Positions 36,434 through 44,698 of a stretch of 64,000 nt of DNA are shown in pieces. Positions within the stretch are counted from its first letter, which is position 1, and the number at the start of each line of letters is the position of its first letter. Source of the stretch: Sporolactobacillus sp. THM7-4 (GTDB lineage: Bacteria; Bacillota; Bacilli; Bacillales; Sporolactobacillaceae); the NCBI RefSeq assembly GCF_004153165.1, contig NZ_SEMD01000002.1, positions 1-64,000 on the forward strand. The letters are read 5' to 3'. Below the pieces are notes generated by a model. It did not search any database and was not told the origin of the DNA. It was given only the letters and a program-made list of their open reading frames with translations. Position numbers and translations under genes: made by a program.

Positions 36434-37723
36434 TTAATCAATATCACACGCTTCAGCCAATAATTCAACGAGATGAATGACTTGAACACGATCCGTCAGG
36501 TGCTCGCGTTCAATGCCCGCTTTCATCTGCAAAAGACAGCCGGGATTGGTAGTAACAATAAAATCCGGATGCTTGTCTTTGACATCAGCCATCTTGACAT
36601 CCAGAATTTTCATCGACTCATCAAAATTGACCACATTATAAATGCCGGCAGAACCACAACAGAAATTGGGTTCGTCGAGCTCATGAAAACAGGGGCCACA
36701 GACCATTCGGATTAATCTGACCGGTTCTGCTACAACTTTCTGTACGTTCGTCATATGGCAGGAAGGCTGATAAGTTATCCGCCGGTTTATCTTTTTTTTA
36801 ATCGGCAGTTTTAATTTGGATAGTATGACGCTTATGTCAACCGACCGCTCAGAAAACCGTTCGGCTCGTTCCCGCCATTCATCATCATCCTGAAACAGAT
36901 GCGGGTATTCACTAAGCATTGCACCGCAGCCGCCGGCATTATTTACGATGTAATCCAGTGATTCCTTCTCAAACGATTCAATATTCTGCCTGGCAAGTTC
37001 CCGTGCCTGTTCAGACCTTCCTCCATGGCTGTGAAGCGCCCCGCAGCATTTCTGCCCCTCAACCGCGATCACTTCACAACCACAGGCTGAAAGTAATTTC
37101 ATACTCAAATCATTTATCCTGTCAAACATCGTGTCCATGATACAACCGGTGAAAAAGCCAATCTTATAGAGCGGCTTTTGATGAGGTTCCATTTTTTTCG
37201 GTCGATGATGCCGTTGACCCGGACTGGACAGATCCGGCGTCACTTTCTCAAAGGTTTCAAGATTATCAGGGAGCCATTTCGTGATTCCGGTCTTATGGGC
37301 CACAGTTTTTAAACCAGACTTCTGATAAAACCACAATAAAGTCCCGGCTGTGTCCATCATCTGTTTTTTTGGAAAAACCTGTTTGTAAAATAAGTTTCCC
37401 TCAAATCTTTTCAACGGAGAACCCGATTTCTTCTCTTTTTCATACAGTGCTTCCTTAGCAGACTCAAGAATTCTTCCGTAGTGAACGTTTGTCGGACAAA
37501 CCCGCTCACAAGCCCGGCAGCCGAGGCAAAGATCGATCGGTTCCTTTAGTTTATCGAGATCAATTTTCCCTTCCGCAGCCATTTTAACCAGATTGATCCT
37601 GCCTCTTGGGGATTGCGTTTCTTTTCCCATTGTTTTATAGGTCGGGCAGGCAGGCAGACACGTTCCGCATTGGATGCAATCAAATGTTTCATTGTAGGCC
37701 AGTTTTTTACTCTCTGCACTCAT
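36434..37723 (-). CDS. glcF: Glycolate/lactate oxidase iron-sulfur subunit
   Basis: GlcF passes electrons from the FAD subunit GlcD toward the quinone pool. The 429-residue product has two 4Fe-4S cluster motifs near the N-terminus, CIQCGTCLPACPTY and CLGCRACERVCPT, and two cysteine-rich CCG-type domains, seen in EGQKCCGALHSHGG and in NFCCGSAGIY, the second after a long gap. The start was set at the ATG at 37723, which overlaps the glcD stop (ATGA), so the pair is translationally coupled. Similar proteins (YsfD, LutA/E) act in lactate or glycolate oxidation; sequence alone does not settle which acid is used. Confidence 0.9.
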   Translation of the reverse strand: MSAESKKLAYNETFDCIQCGTCLPACPTYKTMGKETQSPRGRINLVKMAAEGKIDLDKLKEPIDLCLGCRACERVCPTNVHYGRILESAKEALYEKEKKSGSPLKRFEGNLFYKQVFPKKQMMDTAGTLLWFYQKSGLKTVAHKTGITKWLPDNLETFEKVTPDLSSPGQRHHRPKKMEPHQKPLYKIGFFTGCIMDTMFDRINDLSMKLLSACGCEVIAVEGQKCCGALHSHGGRSEQARELARQNIESFEKESLDYIVNNAGGCGAMLSEYPHLFQDDDEWRERAERFSERSVDISVILSKLKLPIKKKINRRITYQPSCHMTNVQKVVAEPVRLIRMVCGPCFHELDEPNFCCGSAGIYNVVNFDESMKILDVKMADVKDKHPDFIVTTNPGCLLQMKAGIEREHLTDRVQVIHLVELLAEACDID

Positions 37724-39126
37724 TCTGACAACACCAGCTTCTGTCCTGGAACCGGGAAAATCTTCGACGGATTGAGAATATTGTTCGGATCCCATGCCGT
37801 TTTAATCCGCTTCATCATATCCAGCTCCTGTGGCCCAAATTCCCAGGGCATATAAGCACTTTTCATCGTTCCGATACCGTGCTCCCCTGATAAAGTTCCG
37901 CCAAGGTCGAGAGCTGCCTGAAAGATCGCTTCTACTGCCTTTTCAACAACCTTCATCTCTTCTTTGTTCCGCTTATCGCAAATAATATTGGGATGGAGAT
38001 TTCCATCGCCCGCATGGCCAAAAACAACCAGATCGATCTGATATTTCTTCTTTATTTGTGCAAGCCGCGAGCAGAATTCCGGAATTTTGCTTCTTGGAAC
38101 TGTTGCATCCTCAGAAATCTTTGTAGGTTTATTGCGAACGATGGCCGGGGAAACAAGCTTGCGGGCCTTCCAAAGTTCGCGTGCATCATCATCTGATTCG
38201 GCTACAGTTACCTTTCTCGCTCCTGAATTGGCAGCAATTTCTCTTATTTTTTCCAGTTCATCCGCTATCGCTGCGGGATGGCCATCCAGTTCAATCAGCA
38301 GGATGGCCTCGGCATCAGTCGGCAGTCCAAGCGGCTGATAGGCTTCAACCGCCTGAATCGATGCCTGATCCATCATCTCAATTTTGGAAGGTAGAATGCC
38401 TGATGTGAGTACCCTCGTTACCATGGTTCCTGAATCAACAAAGTGATCAAAAATAACCATAAGTGTTCGTGAGGCGGGCGGACGGGGAATCAGCCGCAAA
38501 GTCGCTTCCGTGATCACGCCCAATGTTCCTTCAGACCCGACAATCAGTTTCGTTAAATCATACCCGGTCACATTTTTAACAGTCCGACCGCCAGTGTGAA
38601 TGATTTCTCCTTGCGGGGTCACAACCTTGAGCCCGATGACATAATCTTTTGTCACCCCGTATTTCAGGCATCTTGGCCCGCCGGAATTCTCAGCAAGATT
38701 TCCGGCAATGGTTGAAACCTGCGAGCTGCCTGGATCGGGAGGGTACATCAGCCCGTACTTTGAAGCTGCCTTGTCGATTTGTGCGGTAACCACGCCCGGC
38801 GAGACAACGGCAACCATATCTTCGCTGTCGATAATCAGCTTATCATTCCACTGGGATAAATCAAGAACGATTCCCCCTTTCACTGGTAACGGCCCGCCGC
38901 TTAGACTGGATGCCTGGCCTCTCGGTGTTACAGGAATTTTGTAACGGTTGGCCAGCTTAAGAATCCCTGCAACTTCTTCGGCTGATGCCGCCTGAACGAC
39001 CAGATCAGGCTTGTAAAACCCAAATGACGCATCATACCCGTAACTTACAAGATCTTCCTCTCGAAATAATATTCTTCCCGGATCATGAATGATCTGTTTC
39101 AGCTGTTGATCGGCTTCTGTTTGCAC
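37720..39126 (-). CDS. glcD: FAD-linked glycolate/D-lactate oxidase subunit GlcD
   Basis: This 468-residue flavoprotein oxidises a 2-hydroxy acid, probably glycolate or D-lactate. The N-terminal FAD-binding PCMH domain (about 35-215) shows VTPRGQASSLSGG, GNLAENSGGPRCLKYG and TGGRTVKNVTGYDLTKL; the C-terminal FAD-oxidase domain (about 215-460) ends with VFGHAGDGNLHPNI and LSGEHGIGTMK. It is the first gene of glcDF, and a perfect cre site lies 72 bases upstream, so repression by CcpA during sugar growth is likely. In a lactate-producing Bacillus relative this may let the cell re-use its own lactate after sugar is spent; that is inference. Confidence 0.92.
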   Translation of the reverse strand: MQTEADQQLKQIIHDPGRILFREEDLVSYGYDASFGFYKPDLVVQAASAEEVAGILKLANRYKIPVTPRGQASSLSGGPLPVKGGIVLDLSQWNDKLIIDSEDMVAVVSPGVVTAQIDKAASKYGLMYPPDPGSSQVSTIAGNLAENSGGPRCLKYGVTKDYVIGLKVVTPQGEIIHTGGRTVKNVTGYDLTKLIVGSEGTLGVITEATLRLIPRPPASRTLMVIFDHFVDSGTMVTRVLTSGILPSKIEMMDQASIQAVEAYQPLGLPTDAEAILLIELDGHPAAIADELEKIREIAANSGARKVTVAESDDDARELWKARKLVSPAIVRNKPTKISEDATVPRSKIPEFCSRLAQIKKKYQIDLVVFGHAGDGNLHPNIICDKRNKEEMKVVEKAVEAIFQAALDLGGTLSGEHGIGTMKSAYMPWEFGPQELDMMKRIKTAWDPNNILNPSKIFPVPGQKLVLSE

Positions 39127-39197
39127 AGTTTTTCGCCCCCATCATCCATTATAAAATGCTCATTATTGTTAAGTAAGACATATTCCTTATCATCTTA

Positions 39198-39211
39198 TGA
39201 TATCGCTTACA
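39198..39211 (-). promoter_or_regulatory. Catabolite-responsive element (cre) upstream of glcD
   Basis: TGTAAGCGATATCA on the minus strand matches every position of the cre consensus TGWAANCGNTNWCA. It lies 72 bases before the glcD start. Confidence 0.75.
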
Positions 39212-39337
39212 AATCAGATTCGTAAAGAAAAATGTTTTTGCTTATTCGCCCCTGTTCACCTCAACAGACATAAAAAGGCGTTTTCACTCATCCATTTGTC
39301 CATTCACTTAAGCCCCCCGGCTCATATATTGGACTAT

Positions 39338-39478
39338 CACTTAGTGAACAGAGCAACACGGGTTGCGATCCACTGTTCATTGGAGTTGATTCATTCATTG
39401 GTATCGCTTTTAGTGTTCGGGTAAGCCAAGTTTCATTCAAGCCTCCCTGGAGGGCACCTTTGATTGGGGTGCCCTTTC
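39338..39478 (+). ncRNA. Possible small non-coding RNA
   Basis: Between glcD and the SRAP gene (divergent) lies a structured block with its own terminator. A nested hairpin pairs AGTGAACAG (39343-39351) with CTGTTCATT (39373-39381), and inside it GCAAC (39353-39357) with GTTGC (39362-39366). At 39452-39474 GGGCACC pairs with GGTGCCC, followed by TTT. No coding frame with a ribosome binding site fits. The SRAP gene has its own promoter downstream, so this terminator does not serve a gene seen here. The 5' end is a guess from a weak TTCACT-16-TATATT promoter. A leader or T-box was considered, but no conserved T-box sequence was found. Confidence 0.35.
39452..39477 (+). terminator. Intrinsic terminator between glcD and the SRAP gene
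   Basis: GGGCACC and GGTGCCC arms surround a nine-base loop and are followed by a short T-run. No plus-strand gene ends before it, which is the main reason to suspect a non-coding transcript. Confidence 0.65.
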
Positions 39479-39559
39479 ATTCGCATTTTTCTGATTTTCG
39501 TACTTTTTTTGTAAAAAAACGTCTATTTGCGATTCAGCACTCGCGAAGTATGTGATTAC

Positions 39560-39588
39560 TTAACATCATCCGTTGAATTTGCTACAAT
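39560..39588 (+). promoter_or_regulatory. Sigma-A promoter of the SRAP gene
   Basis: TTAACA and TACAAT are separated by 17 bases, and a TG lies one base before the -10 (extended -10). The start codon lies 28 bases further on. Confidence 0.65.
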
Positions 39589-39615
39589 AGCTTCAACAAG
39601 ATCGAGGTGATTCAC

Positions 39616-40290
39616 ATGTGCGGGCGATTTACGATTATTGCTCCCTATGAACTGATTGTTTACCGGTTTCATATAAAAAGAACGTCCCGGAAATTCGAGT
39701 ACAGGGAAAACTATAACGTCGCACCTGGTCAAAACATCCTGGCTGTCATCAATGACGGTACTGAAAACCGGCTCGGCTTCCTTCGTTGGGGGTTAATCCC
39801 TTCCTGGGCAAAGAACCCAAATATCGGCTATAAACTGATTAATGCCCGTGCTGAGTCAGTAGCGGAAAAGCCCAGTTACCGTACTGCATTCATGAGGCGT
39901 CGCTGCCTGATCATTGCCGACAGCTTCTATGAATGGACTCACGACGATCCCCGGAACAAACGTCCTTTCCGTTTCAAACTGAAGTCGGACGAGCTGTTTA
40001 GTTTTGCCGGTCTATGGGAGCCCTGGAAAGATCCGGACGGACACATCATCTATTCCTGTACCATTATGACGACCGAAGCCAATGAAATTATGGAGCCGAT
40101 TCACAACAGAATGCCTGTCATTCTTCGAAAAGAAGACGAGCAGAATTGGATCGACCCGTCGATTCACGATCCGGAGTTTCTGAGCCGTTTGCTTAAACCT
40201 TTCAGTTCCAGTCAAATGGAAGCCTATGAGGTGTCGAAAGACGTCAACTCGCCGAAGAACAACGATCCACATTTGATTGATAAAATTTAG
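39616..40290 (+). CDS. SRAP-domain abasic-site DNA-protein crosslink protein (HMCES/YedK family)
   Basis: SRAP proteins crosslink to abasic sites in single-stranded DNA through the N-terminal Cys exposed after Met removal. The product begins MCGRFTI, as required; this is why the start was set at the ATG at 39616 (GAGGTG upstream) and not at the GTG 9 bases earlier. Other active-site landmarks are the Asn/Arg region RENYNVAPGQ, the Glu in DSFYEW and the His in PIHNRMPVIL. The 224-residue length is normal. No LexA box of the Bacillus type was found before it. Its position beside glycosyltransferase genes is not informative. Confidence 0.9.
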   Translation: MCGRFTIIAPYELIVYRFHIKRTSRKFEYRENYNVAPGQNILAVINDGTENRLGFLRWGLIPSWAKNPNIGYKLINARAESVAEKPSYRTAFMRRRCLIIADSFYEWTHDDPRNKRPFRFKLKSDELFSFAGLWEPWKDPDGHIIYSCTIMTTEANEIMEPIHNRMPVILRKEDEQNWIDPSIHDPEFLSRLLKPFSSSQMEAYEVSKDVNSPKNNDPHLIDKI

Positions 40291-40412
40291 ATATATTTCT
40301 CATCAGGCTTTTTCTCCTCTTCATTTGAACAAGAGTTCAGACGATTCTTTACTTAATCCTTAAACCCCGCCCTCTCTGCTTTTCTTTTATGATGTAAACC
40401 AATTGTAATATT

Positions 40413-40441
40413 TTGTATGGTATGATTACGATGGATAATAT
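40413..40441 (+). promoter_or_regulatory. Possible sigma-A promoter of the TarS/TarP-like gene
   Basis: TTGTAT and TAATAT with a 17-base spacer lie 38 bases before the TTG start. The region is A+T-rich, so chance matches are more likely than elsewhere. Confidence 0.45.
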
Positions 40442-40478
40442 GGCTATACATTAATGTTTTGGTCTGGAGGCATCATCG

Positions 40479-41993
40479 TTGAAGGTCACGGTTGCTATAC
40501 CTATTTATAATGCTGCAAGGCATTTGAATGTCACGCTTGATTCCCTGCTGAATCAAACGATGGATCCATCAGAGTTTGAGGTCATTTGTGTCAATGACCG
40601 ATCAACAGACAACAGTAAAGAAGTGATTGAAAATTACCAAAAAGAGATGAGCAATCTTATATTAATCGATCGGAATGAAAACTCAGGAGGGCCGATGATC
40701 CCCCGAAATGACGCGATCGAGTCAGCGCGTGGTGAATACATCATGTTTCTTGATAATGATGACTTTCTGGGGGAAGAAACTTTAGAGAGATTATACAGCG
40801 CGGCAAAAGAAAATCATTCGGATGTTATATACGGTAAATATGTCGGGGTTAATGGACGGAAAGTCCCGCAATCTATGTTTCAGAAGGGAAATCGACCGAA
40901 CGCTGACATCATTGCTGACAATCTGGTCTATTCGCTTGCCCCTCATAAAATGTTTCATCTTGGCTTTATCAGAGAAAACCAATTCCGTTTTCATCCGAAA
41001 GCAGTCGTCGGTGAGGACCAGCTTTTTGTTATGCAATGCTACATTAAAGCAAAAGTCATTACTGTGATGGCTGATTACGATTATTATTTTGTCGTTGCCA
41101 GAGGAAATGAAAATCTGAGTTTAAAATATTTTCCTGCTGAACAATTTTACTTTTCTTTTAATCATATTATGGAATTTATTCAAGAGAGCAATTTGAATAC
41201 TCTATATAAAACGGAACTGACAAAAGCCTTTTTAAATCGTTTTCTTAAAGCGAGCAGGCTTCGCAATTACCTTCTCTCAAACAGACTGACCAGAGAACAA
41301 AAAATAGACTGGTTAAATGAAACGAAACGTTTTTTCGATCATTATGTCCCTGATCAGATTATAGACAGTCTGCAGAATCGCTTTAAATATTTTGTTCGGG
41401 TAGCAAAAGAAAACGACATAGACAAATTGCTGCTCATTCACAAACAAATTCAGCAGGTTACTGCCAATGATGTTACGAGAGTACAAAATGGATTTATTTA
41501 TGCCCGGCTTTTACGTGTATCAAAAAATTGTTCGTACGACGAAGAACATGTTGTCAACCAATTTAACACTTCTAATGTATTTATTACAAAGATGGCTCTC
41601 AAAAGATCCCGTTTTATCCTGAAAGGTCAGTTCACACAAAGTTTACTGATTAATTTTGATCAAGAGATGGTTTATACTCTGAAGCTGGTTCACCGAAAAA
41701 CGGGAATTGAAAAATTTCATACGGATAACACGTCTCTGTATGGCGGTTTTGAGTTTAACGTGGATTACAAAGAGATCCTGTTTAATCCGGAACTGACTGG
41801 AATATGGGATCTCTTCGTGGAAGCATCAGTAGGAGGATATATCAAAAGAAGAAGGATTGGTTCGTCGAGATCTTTTTCGATGAGAAGGTTGAAAAAAGTT
41901 TCTATCATCCGTTCATTTGGACACCTGTACAGCATCCAGCCTTTCCTGACCGACCATAACAACATCAGTTTTGAAGTTAAAAAGAGAATATGA
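40479..41993 (+). CDS. Family 2 glycosyltransferase, TarS/TarP-like (wall teichoic acid type)
   Basis: This 504-residue glycosyltransferase has a GT-A domain in residues about 1-230: VTVAIPIYNAARHL at the start, CVNDRSTDNSKEV for the nucleotide-binding Asp, and the DNDD version of the DXD motif. The stretches SGGPMIPRN, GVNGRKVPQSMF and GEDQLFVMQ resemble, from memory, Staphylococcus aureus TarS and TarP, which add GlcNAc to polyribitol-phosphate teichoic acid. The C-terminal half looks like the beta-sandwich oligomerisation part of TarS (IWDLFVEASVGGYIKRR near the end). The acceptor here is unknown. The start is a TTG behind TGGAGG. The gene is visibly more A+T-rich than the neighbouring core genes, which suggests transfer. 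Confidence 0.82.
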   Translation: MKVTVAIPIYNAARHLNVTLDSLLNQTMDPSEFEVICVNDRSTDNSKEVIENYQKEMSNLILIDRNENSGGPMIPRNDAIESARGEYIMFLDNDDFLGEETLERLYSAAKENHSDVIYGKYVGVNGRKVPQSMFQKGNRPNADIIADNLVYSLAPHKMFHLGFIRENQFRFHPKAVVGEDQLFVMQCYIKAKVITVMADYDYYFVVARGNENLSLKYFPAEQFYFSFNHIMEFIQESNLNTLYKTELTKAFLNRFLKASRLRNYLLSNRLTREQKIDWLNETKRFFDHYVPDQIIDSLQNRFKYFVRVAKENDIDKLLLIHKQIQQVTANDVTRVQNGFIYARLLRVSKNCSYDEEHVVNQFNTSNVFITKMALKRSRFILKGQFTQSLLINFDQEMVYTLKLVHRKTGIEKFHTDNTSLYGGFEFNVDYKEILFNPELTGIWDLFVEASVGGYIKRRRIGSSRSFSMRRLKKVSIIRSFGHLYSIQPFLTDHNNISFEVKKRI

Positions 41994-42028
41994 GAGAATT
42001 TAATTAAAAATTATTCGGGAGAAGAAAG

Positions 42029-42235
42029 ATGGAAAAAGTTAAGACAATAAAAGATTTGGTGAAAACGTACGCCAGACCTTCCGTTCATGCCATCGTTGTT
42101 CATACATACAGCAAAGGTCAGGAGTTGACCGTCTATCCAAGTGTGGAAGGCTGGTATGAACTCCGTCCGGTCGATACAGACGGCATCATGAATACAGAAT
42201 TTGTTCGAAAAAGCGATGTACACGACAAACAGTGA
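42029..42235 (+). CDS. Small hypothetical protein next to the TarS/TarP-like gene
   Basis: This 68-codon frame opens MEKVKTIKDLVKTYARPS and reads on through HAIVVHTYSKGQELTV and EGWYELRPVDTDG, a pattern suggesting a small beta-rich, possibly SH3-like fold. No family was recognised. Support for a real gene comes from GGGAGAAG before the ATG, the short 35-base spacing after the glycosyltransferase, and a terminator placed right after its stop. It is probably co-transcribed with the glycosyltransferase. Confidence 0.65.
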   Translation: MEKVKTIKDLVKTYARPSVHAIVVHTYSKGQELTVYPSVEGWYELRPVDTDGIMNTEFVRKSDVHDKQ

Positions 42236-42253
42236 CCAGAATAACAATGTGAA

Positions 42254-42282
42254 AACAGCCGCAAAACGATCGGCTGTTTTTC
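42254..42282 (+). terminator. Intrinsic terminator
   Basis: ACAGCCG and CGGCTGT arms with a TTTTT tail end the glycosyltransferase-small protein unit, about 20 bases after the small gene. Confidence 0.85.
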
Positions 42283-42312
42283 CATATAGAAAATGCATGA
42301 AAGCAACTTTCT

Positions 42313-42780
42313 TTATTTAATACCGGCAAGGGCCAGTTTTCCAATATAGTAAATGACGTCGCCGCGGCTGATAATCCCAACGACATGGTAGTCGTTGTCG
42401 ACAACCGGTATTTTCTTGAAATGATGGTGCGATAAAATTTTAAGTACAGCATCCAGGTCCTGATCCGGAAGAATGGTCTGTAGGCCGCGTTTTTTCATCA
42501 GGTCCCTGACCTCTCTCTCGAGGACGCTCCTGATTACATCCCGGGTCATTTCCACCTCGACAGCTGAAATCATCGTGAAAAAATCATAAATGGTCTGTGG
42601 TTGTGGGCTGACAGCCCTTAAAATGTCTCCGTCACTGATAAAACCAGCTAACTTGTTTTCACGATTCAATACAGGAACGCCGTCGATCTTGTGAGTGATC
42701 AGGGTCTGAATCAGCGTTTTTATTGTATCCGTGTCATGAACAGCAATTACATCTTTAACCATTAACTCTTTGGCGAGCAT
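42313..42780 (-). CDS. CBS-domain pair protein
   Basis: This 155-residue protein is another stand-alone CBS pair. The first repeat (about 5-60) ends VLNRENKLAGFISDGDILRAV, and the second (about 90-148) ends KIPVVDNDYHVVGIISRGDVI. A 30-residue helical insert, including EMTRDVIRSVLEREVRDL, separates them, unlike the shorter linker in the CBS protein at 15394. CBS pairs usually bind adenylates; the role is unknown. The ATG at 42780 follows CAGGAGGGGGATG. The 300 bases upstream, before spoVS, hold the spoVS terminator and otherwise nothing recognised. Confidence 0.85.
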   Translation of the reverse strand: MLAKELMVKDVIAVHDTDTIKTLIQTLITHKIDGVPVLNRENKLAGFISDGDILRAVSPQPQTIYDFFTMISAVEVEMTRDVIRSVLEREVRDLMKKRGLQTILPDQDLDAVLKILSHHHFKKIPVVDNDYHVVGIISRGDVIYYIGKLALAGIK

Positions 42781-43024
42781 TCACTCATCCCCCTCCTGTA
42801 CCTTATCAAATACTTTACCTCAACTTCATTATACAGCGTCAGAAATGTGAACGATTATATCCATGACTGTTTTTTTACTTTTTCGGGTCGTTTTCCCATA
42901 TCCCAGGATACGGTTGCTGAAACCCTGTCAGTTTTGATTTTTTTATTTCAGGCGGCTTTTCAGTTGAAGTTAATGATTCACAATTTCAGAAGAGACGTCT
43001 CGCTTTCCCAATCCTGTTATCGTA

Positions 43025-43065
43025 TAAAAAAATAGCCACTTTCCTTTGAGCAGGAAAATGACGTA
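43025..43065 (-). terminator. Intrinsic terminator of spoVS
   Basis: On the minus strand TTTTCC and GGAAA arms with imperfect outer pairing are followed by a run of seven T. It lies about 20 bases after the spoVS stop codon. Confidence 0.7.
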
Positions 43066-43081
43066 ACTCAGACCATATTTT

Positions 43082-43342
43082 TCATCTGGGCTCTACAATG
43101 AGCTTGATTGCCGTCCGTTCTTCACCGTCAATCATAATATCCGTGAAAGCAGGAATACAGATCAAATCCAGTCCGCTTGGTGCGACAAATCCACGTGCTA
43201 TCGCAACAGCTTTGACCGCCTGATTCAGTGCACCCGCACCAATCGCCTGAATTTCAGCAGTTTTTTGTTCCCGCATCGCGTGAGCAAGGGCACCGGCAAC
43301 AGAGTTAGGGATAGATTTTGCTGAAACTTTTAAGACATCCAT
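43082..43342 (-). CDS. spoVS: Stage V sporulation protein S
   Basis: SpoVS is an 86-residue Alba-like protein that affects septum formation, spore coat assembly and cortex development. The product starts MDVLKVSAKSIPNSVAGALA and contains AVKAVAIARGFVAPSGLDL, both nearly invariant in the family, and ends with TAIKLIVEPR. The ATG at 43342, behind AAGGAGATGA, gives exactly the usual 86 residues; the 11-codon upstream extension is not family-like. It follows ymdB in the order known from Bacillus. The 230 bases between ymdB and spoVS hold nothing else recognised; a sigma-H promoter would be expected there. Confidence 0.97.
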   Translation of the reverse strand: MDVLKVSAKSIPNSVAGALAHAMREQKTAEIQAIGAGALNQAVKAVAIARGFVAPSGLDLICIPAFTDIMIDGEERTAIKLIVEPR

Positions 43343-43572
43343 TTTGCTTGTCATCTCCTTATGAGGATAGCCCATAATTTACTATATTCCCCGGGAGAAT
43401 GACTATTCCTGTATTTTTGCCCAATCCGGGCAAATCAGAAAGGACTGAATCTATTGCGGCTTCACCTTGAATTCAGGTTCCTTTCTTTTTCTGGAACAAT
43501 CGAATCAACACGGATTCGATCAATAGCTGCATCAAACCAATCCGTGTTCAACTGAAACCTGCCTGATTCAGA

Positions 43573-44367
43573 TTAATCCAGGAAAGGATGATCTTCATTG
43601 ATTAATCTTCTCTCAATACCCGATGCTTTTCCTGTCTTTTCATCAATATCGATAATGACGCAACTCAGCTGGCCGGGCCCTTGCTCGCTTTCAAATCTTA
43701 CTGGCATACCGGTCAGGAAACGCCTGGTTACCGATGCTCTCTCCACGCCAATAATACCGTTATATGGACCTGTCATCCCGACATCGGAGAGATAAGCCGT
43801 ACCTTGCGGAAAAATCCGTTCATCCGCCGTCTGCACGTGGGTATGTGTGCCGACAACCGCTGACACCCGTCCGTCAAGATACCACCCAAGTGCCAGTTTC
43901 TCGCTCGTTGTTTCAGCATGGAAATCGACAAAAATAATTGCTGTCGTTTTTCGCGCTTCGGCAACCAGCCGGTCGGCCGTACGGAACGGATCATCAAATG
44001 CCGGCAGAAACACACGTCCCTGAAGATTAATGACGGCTACACGAAGATTGTTAATCGGGAGAATCCGCAGGCCCGTCCCTGGTGTTCCTTCCGGGAAGTT
44101 TCCAGGCCTGACCAGTCGCTTAGCTTCATCAATGAAGGTAAAAATCTCCCGGTTATCCCACGTGTGATTGCCCATGGTAATCATATCTGCACCTGAATCC
44201 ATTAAGCTGCTGTATATTTTTTTAGTTATGCCTTTTCCATGTGCAGCGTTCTCAGCGTTGATGATGGTCACATGAGGATGATAATGGTTCCTTAACCTGG
44301 GCAGAAACTGATCGACCATTTGTCTGCCTGTTTTACCATATAAGTCTCCGATAAATAATAACCTCAT
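43573..44367 (-). CDS. ymdB: YmdB metallophosphodiesterase
   Basis: YmdB is a metal-dependent phosphodiesterase, active on 2',3'-cyclic nucleotides in vitro, that influences biofilm and nanotube-related development in Bacillus subtilis. The product starts MRLLFIGDLYGKTGRQ and carries the metal-binding motifs NAENAAHGKG, GNHTWDN, DFHAETTSEK and GTHTHVQTAD, so it should be active. The start was set at the ATG at 44367 because it then has the standard 264 residues; no clear ribosome binding site precedes it, which is odd. It lies downstream of rny, separated by the rny terminator and about 300 bases with only tiny, unconvincing frames. Confidence 0.93.
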   Translation of the reverse strand: MRLLFIGDLYGKTGRQMVDQFLPRLRNHYHPHVTIINAENAAHGKGITKKIYSSLMDSGADMITMGNHTWDNREIFTFIDEAKRLVRPGNFPEGTPGTGLRILPINNLRVAVINLQGRVFLPAFDDPFRTADRLVAEARKTTAIIFVDFHAETTSEKLALGWYLDGRVSAVVGTHTHVQTADERIFPQGTAYLSDVGMTGPYNGIIGVERASVTRRFLTGMPVRFESEQGPGQLSCVIIDIDEKTGKASGIERRLINEDHPFLD

Positions 44368-44671
44368 ATTACATTTGCTGTTACCAAAAAATAAATACAA
44401 GATGATCGTTTAAATCACCTTAACTTTGATAAACCTCATCCATTTCGAACGAGCTGACCGTTTCATTCAAAGTTTCAAGAAGTATCATTGGCGTTGACAA
44501 ATTCCGTTGATAGACTCTTTTGTATCCATTTTCTCGTTCAGTAACAGAATAATCCTCCCTTTTGACACCAAGACCGTGTGTTTTTTTGAAGTGTTGCTGC
44601 CGGATTGATAGCAAATATACATTCTCGCTAAATGGGTTGCTGATGTTTCCCCCCGCACACTCATTATGTAT

Positions 44672-44698
44672 AAAGAGCGGCTTTGAGCCGCTCTTTTA
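44672..44698 (-). terminator. Intrinsic terminator of rny
   Basis: AAAGAGCGGCT and AGCCGCTCTTT are perfect complements around a short loop, overlapping the rny stop codon region. The T-run on the minus strand is short, but the stem is strong. The 300-base stretch between here and ymdB shows no gene; a GGGAGG motif near 44560 precedes only a 14-codon frame. Confidence 0.8.

Noticed and set aside
39197-39424. 75-codon plus-strand frame near the candidate small RNA
   Set aside because: It overlaps the glcD cre site and the structured hairpins, has no ribosome binding site and looks non-coding.
44420-44614. 64-codon frame between rny and ymdB
   Set aside because: No start with a usable ribosome binding site; the one good GGGAGG in the region precedes another frame of only 14 codons.
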